The notes under the pieces are model-generated. The model worked only from the letters and a program-made list of their open reading frames with translations. It was not told the DNA's origin and did no database searches. The position numbers were made by a program, and so were the translations under genes. A stretch of 64,000 bases of DNA, from NCBI GenBank assembly GCA_002500745.1, contig DLST01000020.1:305210-369209 (forward strand), read 5' to 3'. How positions within the stretch are numbered: position 1 is the first letter of the stretch; each line of letters opens with the position of its first letter. This DNA comes from Sphingobacterium sp. UBA7855 (GTDB lineage Bacteria > Bacteroidota > Bacteroidia > Sphingobacteriales > Sphingobacteriaceae). Positions 54,360 through 62,670 of the stretch are shown here, piece by piece.

Positions 54360-55412
54360 ATGACAACAATTAAAGGTCCTGCTATCTTTCTCGCACAATT
54401 TATCGGCGATGAACCCCCGTTTAATTCTTTAGAAAATATCTGCCAATGGGCCTCAGCGCTCGGCTATAAAGGCATTCAGTTGCCAACTTTAGATTCCCGT
54501 TTTATTGATCTAGAAAAAGCAGCACGCGACAAAAGCTATGCACTCGACCTAAAAGCTAAAGTACAGTCCTATGGATTGGAAATCACCGAGCTCTCAACCC
54601 ATCTTCAAGGACAACTAATCGCTGTAAATCCAAGTTTTGATGATCTCTTTGATGCCTTTGCGCCACAACATGTACATAAAGATCCCGCAGCACGACAACA
54701 GTGGGCCATACAACAATTAAAATATGCCGTACAGGCCTCGCACAATCTTGGACTGAAAGCATTAGCAACCTTTAGTGGCGCATTACTATGGCCATTCATA
54801 TACCCTTGGCCACAACGGCCAGCCAACCTGATTGAAACCGGATTTGCGGAACTTGCCAAATTATGGTTACCCATACTGGATGAATGCGAGCAATATGATG
54901 TCGATCTCTGTTATGAATTACATCCAGGGGAAGATCTCCACGATGGTGCTACTTTCGACCTGTTTCTCGAAAATGTCAACAATCACAAACGGGCAAACAT
55001 ACTTTATGATCCCTCCCATTTTGTCCTTCAATGCCTCGATTACCTCGAATTTATCGACATTTATCACGAGCGAATTAAAATGTTTCATGTTAAAGATGCT
55101 GAATTTACACCTTCTGGCCGTCAGGGTGTGTATGGTGGCTACCAGAACTGGCAAGGTAGAGCGGGTAGATTTAGATCAATTGGCGATGGACAAGTGGACT
55201 TTAAAGCCATATTTACCAAACTTACACAGTATGATTTTAAAGGTTGGGCGGTACTCGAATGGGAGTGTGCATTTAAAAATGCTGAAGATGGTGCTCGGGA
55301 AGGTGCCCTGCATATTAAAGACTACATCATACGGGTTACCGATAAAGCATTCGATAATTTTGCTGCAGTAGAAACCAACGATAACCTCAATCGTAAACTA
55401 TTGGGGTTGTAA
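54360..55412 (+). CDS. Sugar phosphate isomerase/epimerase-like TIM-barrel protein
   Basis: The 350-residue protein is an AP-endonuclease-2-type TIM barrel (PF01261). Candidate metal ligands are the Glu in DLCYELHPGED, Asp and His in LYDPSHFVLQ, His in KMFHVKDAEF and the Glu in AVLEWECAFK. It is cytosolic (no signal peptide). Members isomerise or epimerise sugars, or cleave 3-keto-glycosides. It precedes a Gfo/Idh/MocA oxidoreductase by 33 bp, so they form an operon. The GMC enzyme is divergent. The combined set fits oxidation followed by rearrangement of a sugar or cyclitol; the actual substrate is not known. Confidence 0.9.
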   Translation: MTTIKGPAIFLAQFIGDEPPFNSLENICQWASALGYKGIQLPTLDSRFIDLEKAARDKSYALDLKAKVQSYGLEITELSTHLQGQLIAVNPSFDDLFDAFAPQHVHKDPAARQQWAIQQLKYAVQASHNLGLKALATFSGALLWPFIYPWPQRPANLIETGFAELAKLWLPILDECEQYDVDLCYELHPGEDLHDGATFDLFLENVNNHKRANILYDPSHFVLQCLDYLEFIDIYHERIKMFHVKDAEFTPSGRQGVYGGYQNWQGRAGRFRSIGDGQVDFKAIFTKLTQYDFKGWAVLEWECAFKNAEDGAREGALHIKDYIIRVTDKAFDNFAAVETNDNLNRKLLGL

Positions 55413-55445
55413 AACAGAAGATCTCGTCATTATAAATTTAACTTT

Positions 55446-56606
55446 ATGCGCACTACAAAACTTAAAATGGGTATGATAGGCGGAGGAAAGAATGCTTTCA
55501 TAGGTGCTGTTCACCGTATGGCTGCAGCAATCGACGGCCATATTGAATTATGTTGCGGAGCACTAAGCGCTGACCCTATTGTTGCCAAAGAATCTGGATT
55601 ACTTTTAGGACTTCCAAAAGAAAGAAGTTATGGAAGTTATCAGGAAATGATCTTAGAAGAAAGTAAACGCCCTACGCAAGAACGTATGGACTTCGTCAGC
55701 ATCGTCACCCCTAATTTTGCTCATTTCGAACCGGCAATGATGGCCTTAAACCATGGCTTTCATGTCGTCCTTGAAAAACCGATGACTTTCACACTTGAAC
55801 AAGCGCGTTTACTTCAAGAAAAAGTTGAAGAAACCGGATTAACCCTTTGTGTGACATATACGTACTCCGCTTATCCTATGGTAAAACAGGCCCGTCAACT
55901 TGTGAAAGAAGGTCGACTAGGTCCAATCAGAAAGATTATGGTCGAGTACCCACAAGGTTGGCTCAGTAAACTCATTGAAAACGGACTCTCACTAGCATTC
56001 TGGCGCACAGATCCAGAAAAAAGTGGAAAAAGCGGATGTATGGGTGATATCGGAACCCACGCGGCACATTTAGCAGAATATATCTCAGGCCTGAAAATAA
56101 CTAAAATGTGTGCCGATTTACAAACTTTTGTCGACGGGAGAAAACTGGAAGACGACGGCAATATTTTACTCCGATTTGAAAACGGTGCAACGGGAGTGCT
56201 ATCTGCCTCACAGGTCGCTGCCGGAGAAGAAAATGCCTTAAAAATTAGAGTATATGGTGAAGAAGGCGGTTTAGAATGGAACCAACAAGATGCCAATACA
56301 CTAATCGTCAAACATGTCGATCAGCCGACACAGCTCTTTAGAGCCGGACAACCATATCTTTCGCCACTCGCACAACATAATGTACGCTTACCAGCTGGCC
56401 ACCCAGAAGGATACATTGAAGCATTTGCCAATATCTATAGAAATTTTGCAACGACACTTTTAGCGTCCATGCAAGGTAAAGTTCCTACAGAAGAAGAGAC
56501 TGACTTCCCGACCGTAATTGATGGTGTCCGGGGCATGATGTTTTTGGAAACTGTACTTGCTTCAGCAGCGTCTGAACAAAAATGGACTGAATTCCTAAGT
56601 TACTAA
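55446..56606 (+). CDS. Gfo/Idh/MocA-family oxidoreductase
   Basis: The 386-residue NAD(P)-dependent enzyme has the Rossmann motif GMIGGGKNAFIGAVHR near the N-terminus, the EKP motif (VVLEKPMTF) and the C-terminal GCMGDIGTHAAHLAEY segment, where Asp and His are catalytic in this family. It oxidises or reduces sugar or inositol carbons. It is the second gene of the isomerase operon and shares its palindrome-based control. The product ends before a GC-rich hairpin. The substrate is not known, but a keto-sugar produced by the GMC enzyme is plausible. Confidence 0.93.
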   Translation: MRTTKLKMGMIGGGKNAFIGAVHRMAAAIDGHIELCCGALSADPIVAKESGLLLGLPKERSYGSYQEMILEESKRPTQERMDFVSIVTPNFAHFEPAMMALNHGFHVVLEKPMTFTLEQARLLQEKVEETGLTLCVTYTYSAYPMVKQARQLVKEGRLGPIRKIMVEYPQGWLSKLIENGLSLAFWRTDPEKSGKSGCMGDIGTHAAHLAEYISGLKITKMCADLQTFVDGRKLEDDGNILLRFENGATGVLSASQVAAGEENALKIRVYGEEGGLEWNQQDANTLIVKHVDQPTQLFRAGQPYLSPLAQHNVRLPAGHPEGYIEAFANIYRNFATTLLASMQGKVPTEEETDFPTVIDGVRGMMFLETVLASAASEQKWTEFLSY

Positions 56607-56614
56607 AACAAAAA

Positions 56615-56657
56615 AACCGATGTGGTTTCCCCGCCCGCGGGAGACACCTCATCGGTT
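56615..56657 (+). terminator. GC-rich hairpin ending the isomerase operon
   Basis: AACCGATG (56615-56622) pairs with CATCGGTT (56650-56657), and inner GGT..CCCC pairs with GGGA..ACC. The T-run is weak (ATTTT after 5 bp), but an A7 run precedes it. The rest of the gap up to 56789 holds nothing I can support. Confidence 0.65.
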
Positions 56658-56788
56658 GCTATTTTCGCGAATTGATGTTTGATTACCACAGCGGATTAAT
56701 ATAGTTCTCAGCATTTCAATAAAGTTTCTAACATATACGCTTCGTTCCATTTTTCTTATCCCTATATAGAACGGTTTCAATTCAACAG

Positions 56789-57796
56789 CTATTGTTTTTT
56801 CACATAATTTGGAGCGTCCGCTATCACTATAGTTTGTTCTTCCTGTGTTAATGGAGCTGGAGGAATTTCAGCAACATCTCGTTCAATTTCCCGAATCTCG
56901 ACATGAACAGCGTATGGTGAAGGCTCTATTGGAATTCCCATCACAGTCGCGTATTCTCTGGTGAAAATGGCCCCAAAATATAGGATAGCGGCTGTGTAAT
57001 ACACCCACAACAAGATCAATACAAACGAACCCGCCGCACCATAAGTATCTTGTGTAGCCGAATGTTCTAAATAGACCCCAATGAAATACCTGCCTAACAC
57101 AAATAAAATGGAGGTAAATAAAGCGCCAGCACGAACCGTTCGCCAAGGAATATTGACGTCCGGCAGTATCTTAAAGATCACACTGAACAAAAGAAAAATT
57201 GTTCCAAAGGATAAACTAAAGTTGATTCCGTTTACCAACATAACTGTCATATCTGGAAAATATCGCTGCAGCTGATCCATCAAAGTCAAAATCACACCAT
57301 TAACAATTAGTGTAACAACCAGCAAGAATCCCAATCCTATAACTAATGATGAAGACAAAAGTCTGTCCTGAACTAACTTTAGCCATCCTTTTTTTGGCTT
57401 CGCACGTACGTGCCAAATCTTGTTAATGGAATTTTGTATATCTCCAAAAACTGTTGTTGCGGCTAAAACTAAGGTAACACTACTGAACAGCAATGCCAGA
57501 TTTGACTTTCCTGACAATTGTAAATTCTGAATAACCTCCTGAATCTGCTTAGCAGCACTATTTCCCACAAAACTGCGTAACTCCAAAAATACCCTCCCCT
57601 CAATGGCATCCTCTCCATAAAAAATTCCAGCCAAAGCAATGATTAGAACGAATATTGGACCGATCGAGAAAACGGTATAATAAGATAGTGACGCACTGTA
57701 CTTCATTGAATCCTCATTGAGAAATCCCGCAACAGTACTTTTCAAAATCCGCCAATAGGTTTTTATTTTACTGCTACTCTTAGTTCTAATATCCAT
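56789..57796 (-). CDS. YihY/BrkB-family membrane protein
   Basis: The 335-residue protein has about six helices in the YihY pattern (PF03631): SMKYSASLSYYTVFSIGPIFVLIIALAGIF, ATTVFGDIQNSINKIW, FKILPDVNIPWRTVRAGALFTSILFVLGRYFIGVYL and YGAAGSFVLILLWVYYTAAILYFGAIFTREYA. It is an inner-membrane protein of unknown transport role; the name BrkB came from a Bordetella serum-resistance locus. A cytosolic C-terminal tail of about 45 residues is Glu/Pro-rich. It lies 64 bp after the membrane-anchored unknown on the same strand. Confidence 0.9.
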   Translation of the reverse strand: MDIRTKSSSKIKTYWRILKSTVAGFLNEDSMKYSASLSYYTVFSIGPIFVLIIALAGIFYGEDAIEGRVFLELRSFVGNSAAKQIQEVIQNLQLSGKSNLALLFSSVTLVLAATTVFGDIQNSINKIWHVRAKPKKGWLKLVQDRLLSSSLVIGLGFLLVVTLIVNGVILTLMDQLQRYFPDMTVMLVNGINFSLSFGTIFLLFSVIFKILPDVNIPWRTVRAGALFTSILFVLGRYFIGVYLEHSATQDTYGAAGSFVLILLWVYYTAAILYFGAIFTREYATVMGIPIEPSPYAVHVEIREIERDVAEIPPAPLTQEEQTIVIADAPNYVKKQ

Positions 57797-57860
57797 ATCT
57801 TCGCGTTTTATCTCAACAACAAACCATTAATTAGTAGAGAAAGTTTGTCTTTTATATGCT

Positions 57861-59141
57861 TTAATGCGAATAGTCCTTTAAAGTGCCTTCCAGAACGATT
57901 CGATCCCGGTTTACGACCCTTAGACTAAGAATGATATCTGAAGCAATGGTTTTCAGCGTTAAAATGGGCGGAACCTTAACTTCATTTGGCCAGTCCGCCA
58001 GATGAATCGCAACATGAGATAACTCATCAGTATTCTTATAGCTCACATTTAATCGGTATACGTCCTGTGATGTCGACAACATACTGAATCCCCTATCTTG
58101 TTTTTTAAACCACTGGTAAAATAGCTTATTGGGCAGAAACTTGTTGAGGTTACTATCTCCCCGCATGGTAATCCGCACTTCTGGAACGCGTGTATTGTAC
58201 AGCGTTTTCTCTTCGACCGTTTCAAAATTCTCATCAACCGCATAATTGATAATCGTATCGGTCTGAGTTACCTTATTTTTTAATATTTCAATATCAATAT
58301 AATTACCGTTTAAATGTGTGAAAAGAGAATCAGTCATCATCGGAAATTCTTCAAACGCTACTTTTATTTTATTTTTCAGTTGATTTGTAGGAATATTCAC
58401 CCAAGATTTTGCAATATATTGTTTCGATGCAAGTTCCCTGACAAGGAACGCTTTCGGAAAGTTCCAATTCCTTGATGTAAATTCACCATAAACATCAACA
58501 TGATCACCCTTCAATGTCAGTTCAACATAATTGTTAGTAGATAAATCACTGTAACGAACCGATTGACCGGTAAGTGTGCTCGGATCATCGATAAATTGTT
58601 TAATAGTTACCATATCACCTTTTGATTGAATGAGCTGCAACATCTCTTCCTTCTTCTTATCAAGATCAAAACCTACACCAACCAATAAATCATTTCCTCG
58701 ACACACAAATGCTATTTTATTCGTCTCATCATACGCATAGGCCATCCCAGACTCCACGCCCTTTTCGATAGAATCAACATGAATGACATCCTTTAGAAAA
58801 TATAGAAATTGCTGTTTATCCCTTAGCTGAAAAAAAGCATAAAAATTTTTTGAATGTTCCTCCAAGGCAAAAAGAAAAACATTCGCTTTGATGTCAATAC
58901 CATTATCTTGAAGTTTACTGAGCCTTTTGCCCAAATGCAAACGCTCTTTTGGTGATAGTTGCCATGTATTAAAAAACTGATTCAACAGAATATCATCCAA
59001 TGATACAGTTAATAATGCTTTACTTTCTTTATGCACCAATGATTTGTATGACTCTTGTTGCCTAAAACTATATATTCCCCATACGGTAATCATTAAAAGA
59101 ATAACAATCCCTATCGTCCAAATTATTGTCTTTTTTATCAT
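57861..59141 (-). CDS. Membrane-anchored protein of unknown function
   Basis: The 426-residue protein has one N-terminal transmembrane helix (about 5-25) and a large extracytoplasmic domain rich in beta strands. It begins SKALLTVSLDDILLNQFF and contains LFALEEHSKNFYAFFQLRDKQQFLYFLKDV, resembling in layout the DUF4836/DUF3352-type Bacteroidota proteins that evaluate two related halves, but I cannot confirm this. No catalytic motif is evident. It follows the NarL-type two-component pair by 100 bp and precedes yihY, so it may belong to that regulon. A -7 box precedes it, so it can also be transcribed alone. Confidence 0.7.
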   Translation of the reverse strand: MIKKTIIWTIGIVILLMITVWGIYSFRQQESYKSLVHKESKALLTVSLDDILLNQFFNTWQLSPKERLHLGKRLSKLQDNGIDIKANVFLFALEEHSKNFYAFFQLRDKQQFLYFLKDVIHVDSIEKGVESGMAYAYDETNKIAFVCRGNDLLVGVGFDLDKKKEEMLQLIQSKGDMVTIKQFIDDPSTLTGQSVRYSDLSTNNYVELTLKGDHVDVYGEFTSRNWNFPKAFLVRELASKQYIAKSWVNIPTNQLKNKIKVAFEEFPMMTDSLFTHLNGNYIDIEILKNKVTQTDTIINYAVDENFETVEEKTLYNTRVPEVRITMRGDSNLNKFLPNKLFYQWFKKQDRGFSMLSTSQDVYRLNVSYKNTDELSHVAIHLADWPNEVKVPPILTLKTIASDIILSLRVVNRDRIVLEGTLKDYSH

Positions 59142-59180
59142 ATTGATTTCAATCTATAACGAAATTTAAAGTAATGGGAT

Positions 59181-59188
59181 CAAAAATA
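59181..59188 (-). promoter_or_regulatory. -7 box for the membrane-anchored unknown
   Basis: On the minus strand this reads TATTTTTG, an exact TAnnTTTG match 40 bp upstream of the ATG at 59141. No -33 TTG is at the expected spacing. Confidence 0.45.
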
Positions 59189-59241
59189 TCAACTAAACAG
59201 CGCCTTTTCCACCCCTGAAATCAGGGAATTGGTCATTCCAT

Positions 59242-59874
59242 TTATGATTCTATAATTAAACCATATTCAAGGGCAGATTTTACAGCGGCAGTAACACTCT
59301 TCGTTTGAAATTTCTCCATTAAATTTTTGCGATGACTTTCTACTGTGTGCGAACTGATAAAGAGAACGTCGGCAATTTCATTAGTTGTCATACCTTTCGC
59401 CACTAAACTGAGCACTTCTTTTTCACGCCGAGTCAACTTCGGCACCTGCTTCAGCCCTATTTCTGACTTCTGATTCAAAATAATCCTGGTTTTCTCACAG
59501 ATATAGCGCTTTCCAACAATAACATCTGAAATAGCAGTCAGTATTTCATCGCCATTTGCATTTTTCTGTAAATAGGCATCCGCCCCCTCTTTTAGAATAC
59601 TATTGATGACTGCAAATTCATTGTGTACACTAAATGCAATTATCTTCAAATCATTATTATTCTCTTTCAGTCCTTTAACTAAATCTATCCCGTTAGCGTC
59701 AGGTAGATTAATATCGAGGAGCAATACCATTGGCATGTCTACCGCAATAGACTTATACAGCTCTGTCGCGCTAGAATACATGCCGACAACTTCAAAATCT
59801 TCATGCGCGTTGATTATGTTTTTCAAACCTTCAAGCAACAAAGGGTGATCGTCTGTAATCGCTATCTTAATCAT
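59242..59874 (-). CDS. NarL/FixJ-family response regulator
   Basis: The 210-residue protein has a receiver domain with phospho-acceptor Asp54 (LLLDINLPD), the acidic pair TDDH at 7-10 and a helix-turn-helix of the LuxR type (LTRREKEVLSLVAKGMTTNEIADVL, then SSHTVESHRKNLMEKF). It is the partner of the HisKA_3 kinase 12 bp upstream. It would activate stress or nutrient genes; targets are unknown. Confidence 0.95.
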   Translation of the reverse strand: MIKIAITDDHPLLLEGLKNIINAHEDFEVVGMYSSATELYKSIAVDMPMVLLLDINLPDANGIDLVKGLKENNNDLKIIAFSVHNEFAVINSILKEGADAYLQKNANGDEILTAISDVIVGKRYICEKTRIILNQKSEIGLKQVPKLTRREKEVLSLVAKGMTTNEIADVLFISSHTVESHRKNLMEKFQTKSVTAAVKSALEYGLIIES

Positions 59875-59886
59875 TTTTTCTAAAAG

Positions 59887-62133
59887 TTAAACCATGGGTA
59901 TTTCCAGCTCTATTGTAGTACCCGAGCCCTGATCAGACATGAGCTTCATTTCGCCGTTTAAAAATGAAAGTCTTGAACGCACATTATGCATTCCTGCTGC
60001 ATGCTGCAAATCGACACTTTTTATATCAAAACCCTTGCCATCATCTTCAATTGTGATATGTAAACGCTTATTATGTGAAGAAAGCTGTATTAAAATATTG
60101 GAAGCACTGGCATGCTTCAACGCATTATTGACCAATTCCTGAATAATTCGATACAAAGAAATTTCCTGTTCAGTACTCAACGTGGATTCAAATTGCAGAA
60201 ATTCGCATATAACGACACAGGTAACCTGGCTCATACGACTTGCATAGTCTCTTAAAGTCTCCTTCAAACCATATTTCACAATTAAATCAGGCATAAGGTT
60301 ATGGGCAAGCCGACGAAGTTCATCTACCGCCCCATCCAAGAGATCAATGCTTCGATCTATTCCTTCCTTTACGGATTTCTTTTCTAAAGTAGCTTTATTA
60401 AGCTCCGACAAACCTAACTTCGTACTAGACAGTAAACCACCCAAGCCATCATGTAAGTCACGGGCAAGACGCGTCCGCTCCTTCTCTTCCCCGGCAAGCA
60501 TTGCTGTCAGGCTTTCGATTGCATGCTGCTGATTATTTTTTTCGATTTCTAATTGATGCAAATGCTCCCGCTGTTTCAATGCATTGGAACGCTGCCAATA
60601 GGCATAGAATAACAAAACAATAACAACCAAACAACTAATAAATAAGCAAATGTAAATTGAATTCATACGCGACTTAAAAGCAATTTTCTTTTTTGACACG
60701 TCAAGTTCTTGTAAACGTTGTGTATTCTCCAGTCGGCTTAACTGCAAATCTTGCTCCTTCTTATCTCTTTCAAGTTGTAATACTTTAAGCTGCTGCGCAC
60801 GATTCAGTTCATTCAATTTCAAATTCTCAACCAGTTGATGCTGTCTGTCATTCAAAGCTCTCATCAACTTAATCTGCTGTTCCTTTTTCTCCCCCTCTAA
60901 ACGAAGACGCATTAACTTCTGGTTCTGCAATTCTCGCTCAAACTTCAGTTCCAACTGTTTGGTCTTATCTAATTTATCCGAGTTGAAAGCCTTTTGAAAT
61001 ACATCTATGTAGCTTTTCTGATAGTTGAACGCTTCTTCATATTTTCCTTCTTCAACACTTACTTCGGCCAGCCTGCTAAATAGACTTAAACCCACCTGAT
61101 AATCGTAATGTGGCTCTCGATTAAGATTATCCAAAGCTATTTGCAGGTATTTCTTACCTTCATCACGGCTGCCAACTTTGAAAGCTTCATCCGCGAGAAT
61201 ACCATAGGCGGGCACCGTGATGGCATATTGTCCAGTTTCAGCAGCGATATCCAAAGCTTGTTTAGCGTAGGCTATTGCTTTTTTAGCACCGCTATCCAAA
61301 TAAAACTCGTGGTATAGATTTGCAAGATTAACAGAAACATAGGCTAGATCCGTCGGATTGATAAGATGTTTATCATTCTTGTTAACCAAGCTATAAGCAT
61401 CAAGATAGTGTTGTTCAGCTTTACTCAATAGATCAAAATTCCCCCGATTTAACCTGTACTCCTCTTCAAACAAATAACCAGCTTGCATGTACGCATCAAA
61501 TAAGCTATTGACATTCCCTCCTGCTTTAGCCGTTTCCAACAATAATGAAGTATACTTTTCTTGAAAATCATAATTACGCTGATTGGCGTAGATTGCTGTG
61601 AGTTCTTTATAAACCGCCAATTTACGAGCGATATTTGCCTCTGTCTGCGGCGCCTTATCTAAGTAAGAAATTGCTTTATGGAATTGCGCAACTGCCTCAT
61701 CTTCTTTATTCTGCCGCGTCATAATCCACCCAGCACAATAATGTACATATCCCTTTGTTCCATTTTCATTGACAATTGGGAGCACAGATTTAGCGTGTTC
61801 CAAATAAAATCGCGATTTTTCAAAAGCATGATCATTAAAGCTATTCATCGCAGCAATGCAATTCAAATACGCATAATACTGCTTGTCGGGATAGTTTTTA
61901 GCCAACTGAATATTGTCATGCAGTAGTTGACCCGCCAGCGCTTTCTCATTATTAAAATACAGGGCCTGTGCGTATTTTCCCGTCAGTACAAACCGCTCTC
62001 TGCTTCCCAAAGGAAGACTGTAATACGATTTCCTTAACTCCTGCAGCTTTTCTTGAGCCAACACAACAAAACGTGGACATAGAAAAAGAAAAAATATTAG
62101 AATAGAACGCCAAAGATTCAGAACATACCCCAT
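59887..62133 (-). CDS. TPR-containing HisKA_3 sensor histidine kinase
   Basis: The 748-residue protein has a signal peptide (ending VVLAQ), about seven TPR-like units in the periplasm (40-390), a charged coiled coil (400-485), one transmembrane helix (about 490-512) and a HisKA_3 kinase domain. The phospho-acceptor is His561 in LARDLHDGLGGLLSS, and ATPase motifs are NALKHA, DDGKGF and GMHNVRSR. This architecture is typical for Bacteroidota sensors, where the TPRs detect extracellular proteins or peptides. The response regulator follows 12 bp later. It has a full consensus promoter. Confidence 0.93.
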   Translation of the reverse strand: MGYVLNLWRSILIFFLFLCPRFVVLAQEKLQELRKSYYSLPLGSRERFVLTGKYAQALYFNNEKALAGQLLHDNIQLAKNYPDKQYYAYLNCIAAMNSFNDHAFEKSRFYLEHAKSVLPIVNENGTKGYVHYCAGWIMTRQNKEDEAVAQFHKAISYLDKAPQTEANIARKLAVYKELTAIYANQRNYDFQEKYTSLLLETAKAGGNVNSLFDAYMQAGYLFEEEYRLNRGNFDLLSKAEQHYLDAYSLVNKNDKHLINPTDLAYVSVNLANLYHEFYLDSGAKKAIAYAKQALDIAAETGQYAITVPAYGILADEAFKVGSRDEGKKYLQIALDNLNREPHYDYQVGLSLFSRLAEVSVEEGKYEEAFNYQKSYIDVFQKAFNSDKLDKTKQLELKFERELQNQKLMRLRLEGEKKEQQIKLMRALNDRQHQLVENLKLNELNRAQQLKVLQLERDKKEQDLQLSRLENTQRLQELDVSKKKIAFKSRMNSIYICLFISCLVVIVLLFYAYWQRSNALKQREHLHQLEIEKNNQQHAIESLTAMLAGEEKERTRLARDLHDGLGGLLSSTKLGLSELNKATLEKKSVKEGIDRSIDLLDGAVDELRRLAHNLMPDLIVKYGLKETLRDYASRMSQVTCVVICEFLQFESTLSTEQEISLYRIIQELVNNALKHASASNILIQLSSHNKRLHITIEDDGKGFDIKSVDLQHAAGMHNVRSRLSFLNGEMKLMSDQGSGTTIELEIPMV

Positions 62134-62168
62134 AAAATCAAATATTGTATCTCGCTATGTGAATAGCC

Positions 62169-62199
62169 CAAACTTAGATAAATTTGGCTTTATACACAA
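62169..62199 (-). promoter_or_regulatory. Promoter of the HisKA_3 kinase operon
   Basis: On the minus strand TTG (62199-62197), a 20-bp spacer and TAAGTTTG (62176-62169) match the Bacteroidota consensus completely. Transcription would begin near 62162, about 29 bp before the ATG. Confidence 0.8.
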
Positions 62200-62274
62200 T
62201 AAATTATCGTACATAGAAGTAAAACGAATGCTATTGGTATGCAAATCTGACGGAGCTTGCTAAACAAAAAATCA

Positions 62275-62282
62275 TACCTTTG
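62275..62282 (+). promoter_or_regulatory. -7 box directly ahead of the SMR gene
   Basis: TACCTTTG is an exact TAnnTTTG match that ends 5 bp before the ATG at 62288. The transcript would be leaderless or nearly so. A TTG at 62257-62259 is only 15 bp away. Confidence 0.5.
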
Positions 62283-62287
62283 CTACA

Positions 62288-62617
62288 ATGAAGTACTTCT
62301 ATTTATTTCTTGCTATAACTGCTGAGATCTTCGCAACAACTTTTCTCAAAAAGTCGGCAGGCTTTACGCTGATCAAACCAACGATTATCAGTATTGTCGG
62401 GTATATTATTGCATTCTACTTTTTAAGTATTACCCTGAAATACTTACCTGTGGGTATATCCTACGCAATTTGGTCAGGAGTTGGAATTGTAGCGATCACC
62501 CTGGTGGGTATGTTTTTATTTAAACAGATTCCCGATACAGCGGCCATTGTTGGTATGGTTTTAATCATCGCTGGAGTCATCGTTATCAATCTGTTTTCAA
62601 AAATGGGAACACATTAG
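62288..62617 (+). CDS. Small multidrug resistance (SMR) transporter
   Basis: The 109-residue protein has four helices and keeps the EmrE hallmarks: Glu13 in AITAEIFATTFLK (EmrE Glu14), the GISYAIWSGVGIV segment (with Tyr and Trp of the substrate site) and GMVLIIAGVIVINLFS in the last helix. It works as an antiparallel dimer that exchanges protons for cationic drugs or guanidinium-like compounds. Whether it is the drug type or the guanidinium type cannot be decided. It is followed after 53 bp by the DEAD-box-like gene, which has its own tandem -7 boxes. Confidence 0.95.
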   Translation: MKYFYLFLAITAEIFATTFLKKSAGFTLIKPTIISIVGYIIAFYFLSITLKYLPVGISYAIWSGVGIVAITLVGMFLFKQIPDTAAIVGMVLIIAGVIVINLFSKMGTH

Positions 62618-62630
62618 CTGATGTAAGATC

Positions 62631-62646
62631 TAAATTTGTATTTTTG
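62631..62646 (+). promoter_or_regulatory. Tandem -7 boxes for the DEAD-box-like gene
   Basis: TAAATTTG (62631-62638) and TATTTTTG (62639-62646) are two exact TAnnTTTG matches that abut with an 8-bp period, the same arrangement as upstream of the ABC-F gene. They lie 25-40 bp before the GTG start at 62671. Confidence 0.55.
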
Positions 62647-62670
62647 TAACTTACATAAATTAAAGGATAC

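Noticed and set aside
54832..55371. 179-codon plus-strand frame inside the sugar isomerase gene
   Set aside because: The overlapping main frame carries conserved TIM-barrel metal-site motifs across this whole stretch, so the second frame is a shadow.
59213..59226. CCCTG/CAGGG hairpin between the NarL-type regulator and the membrane-anchored unknown
   Set aside because: The stem is only 5 bp and has no T-run on the minus strand, so I do not call it a terminator.
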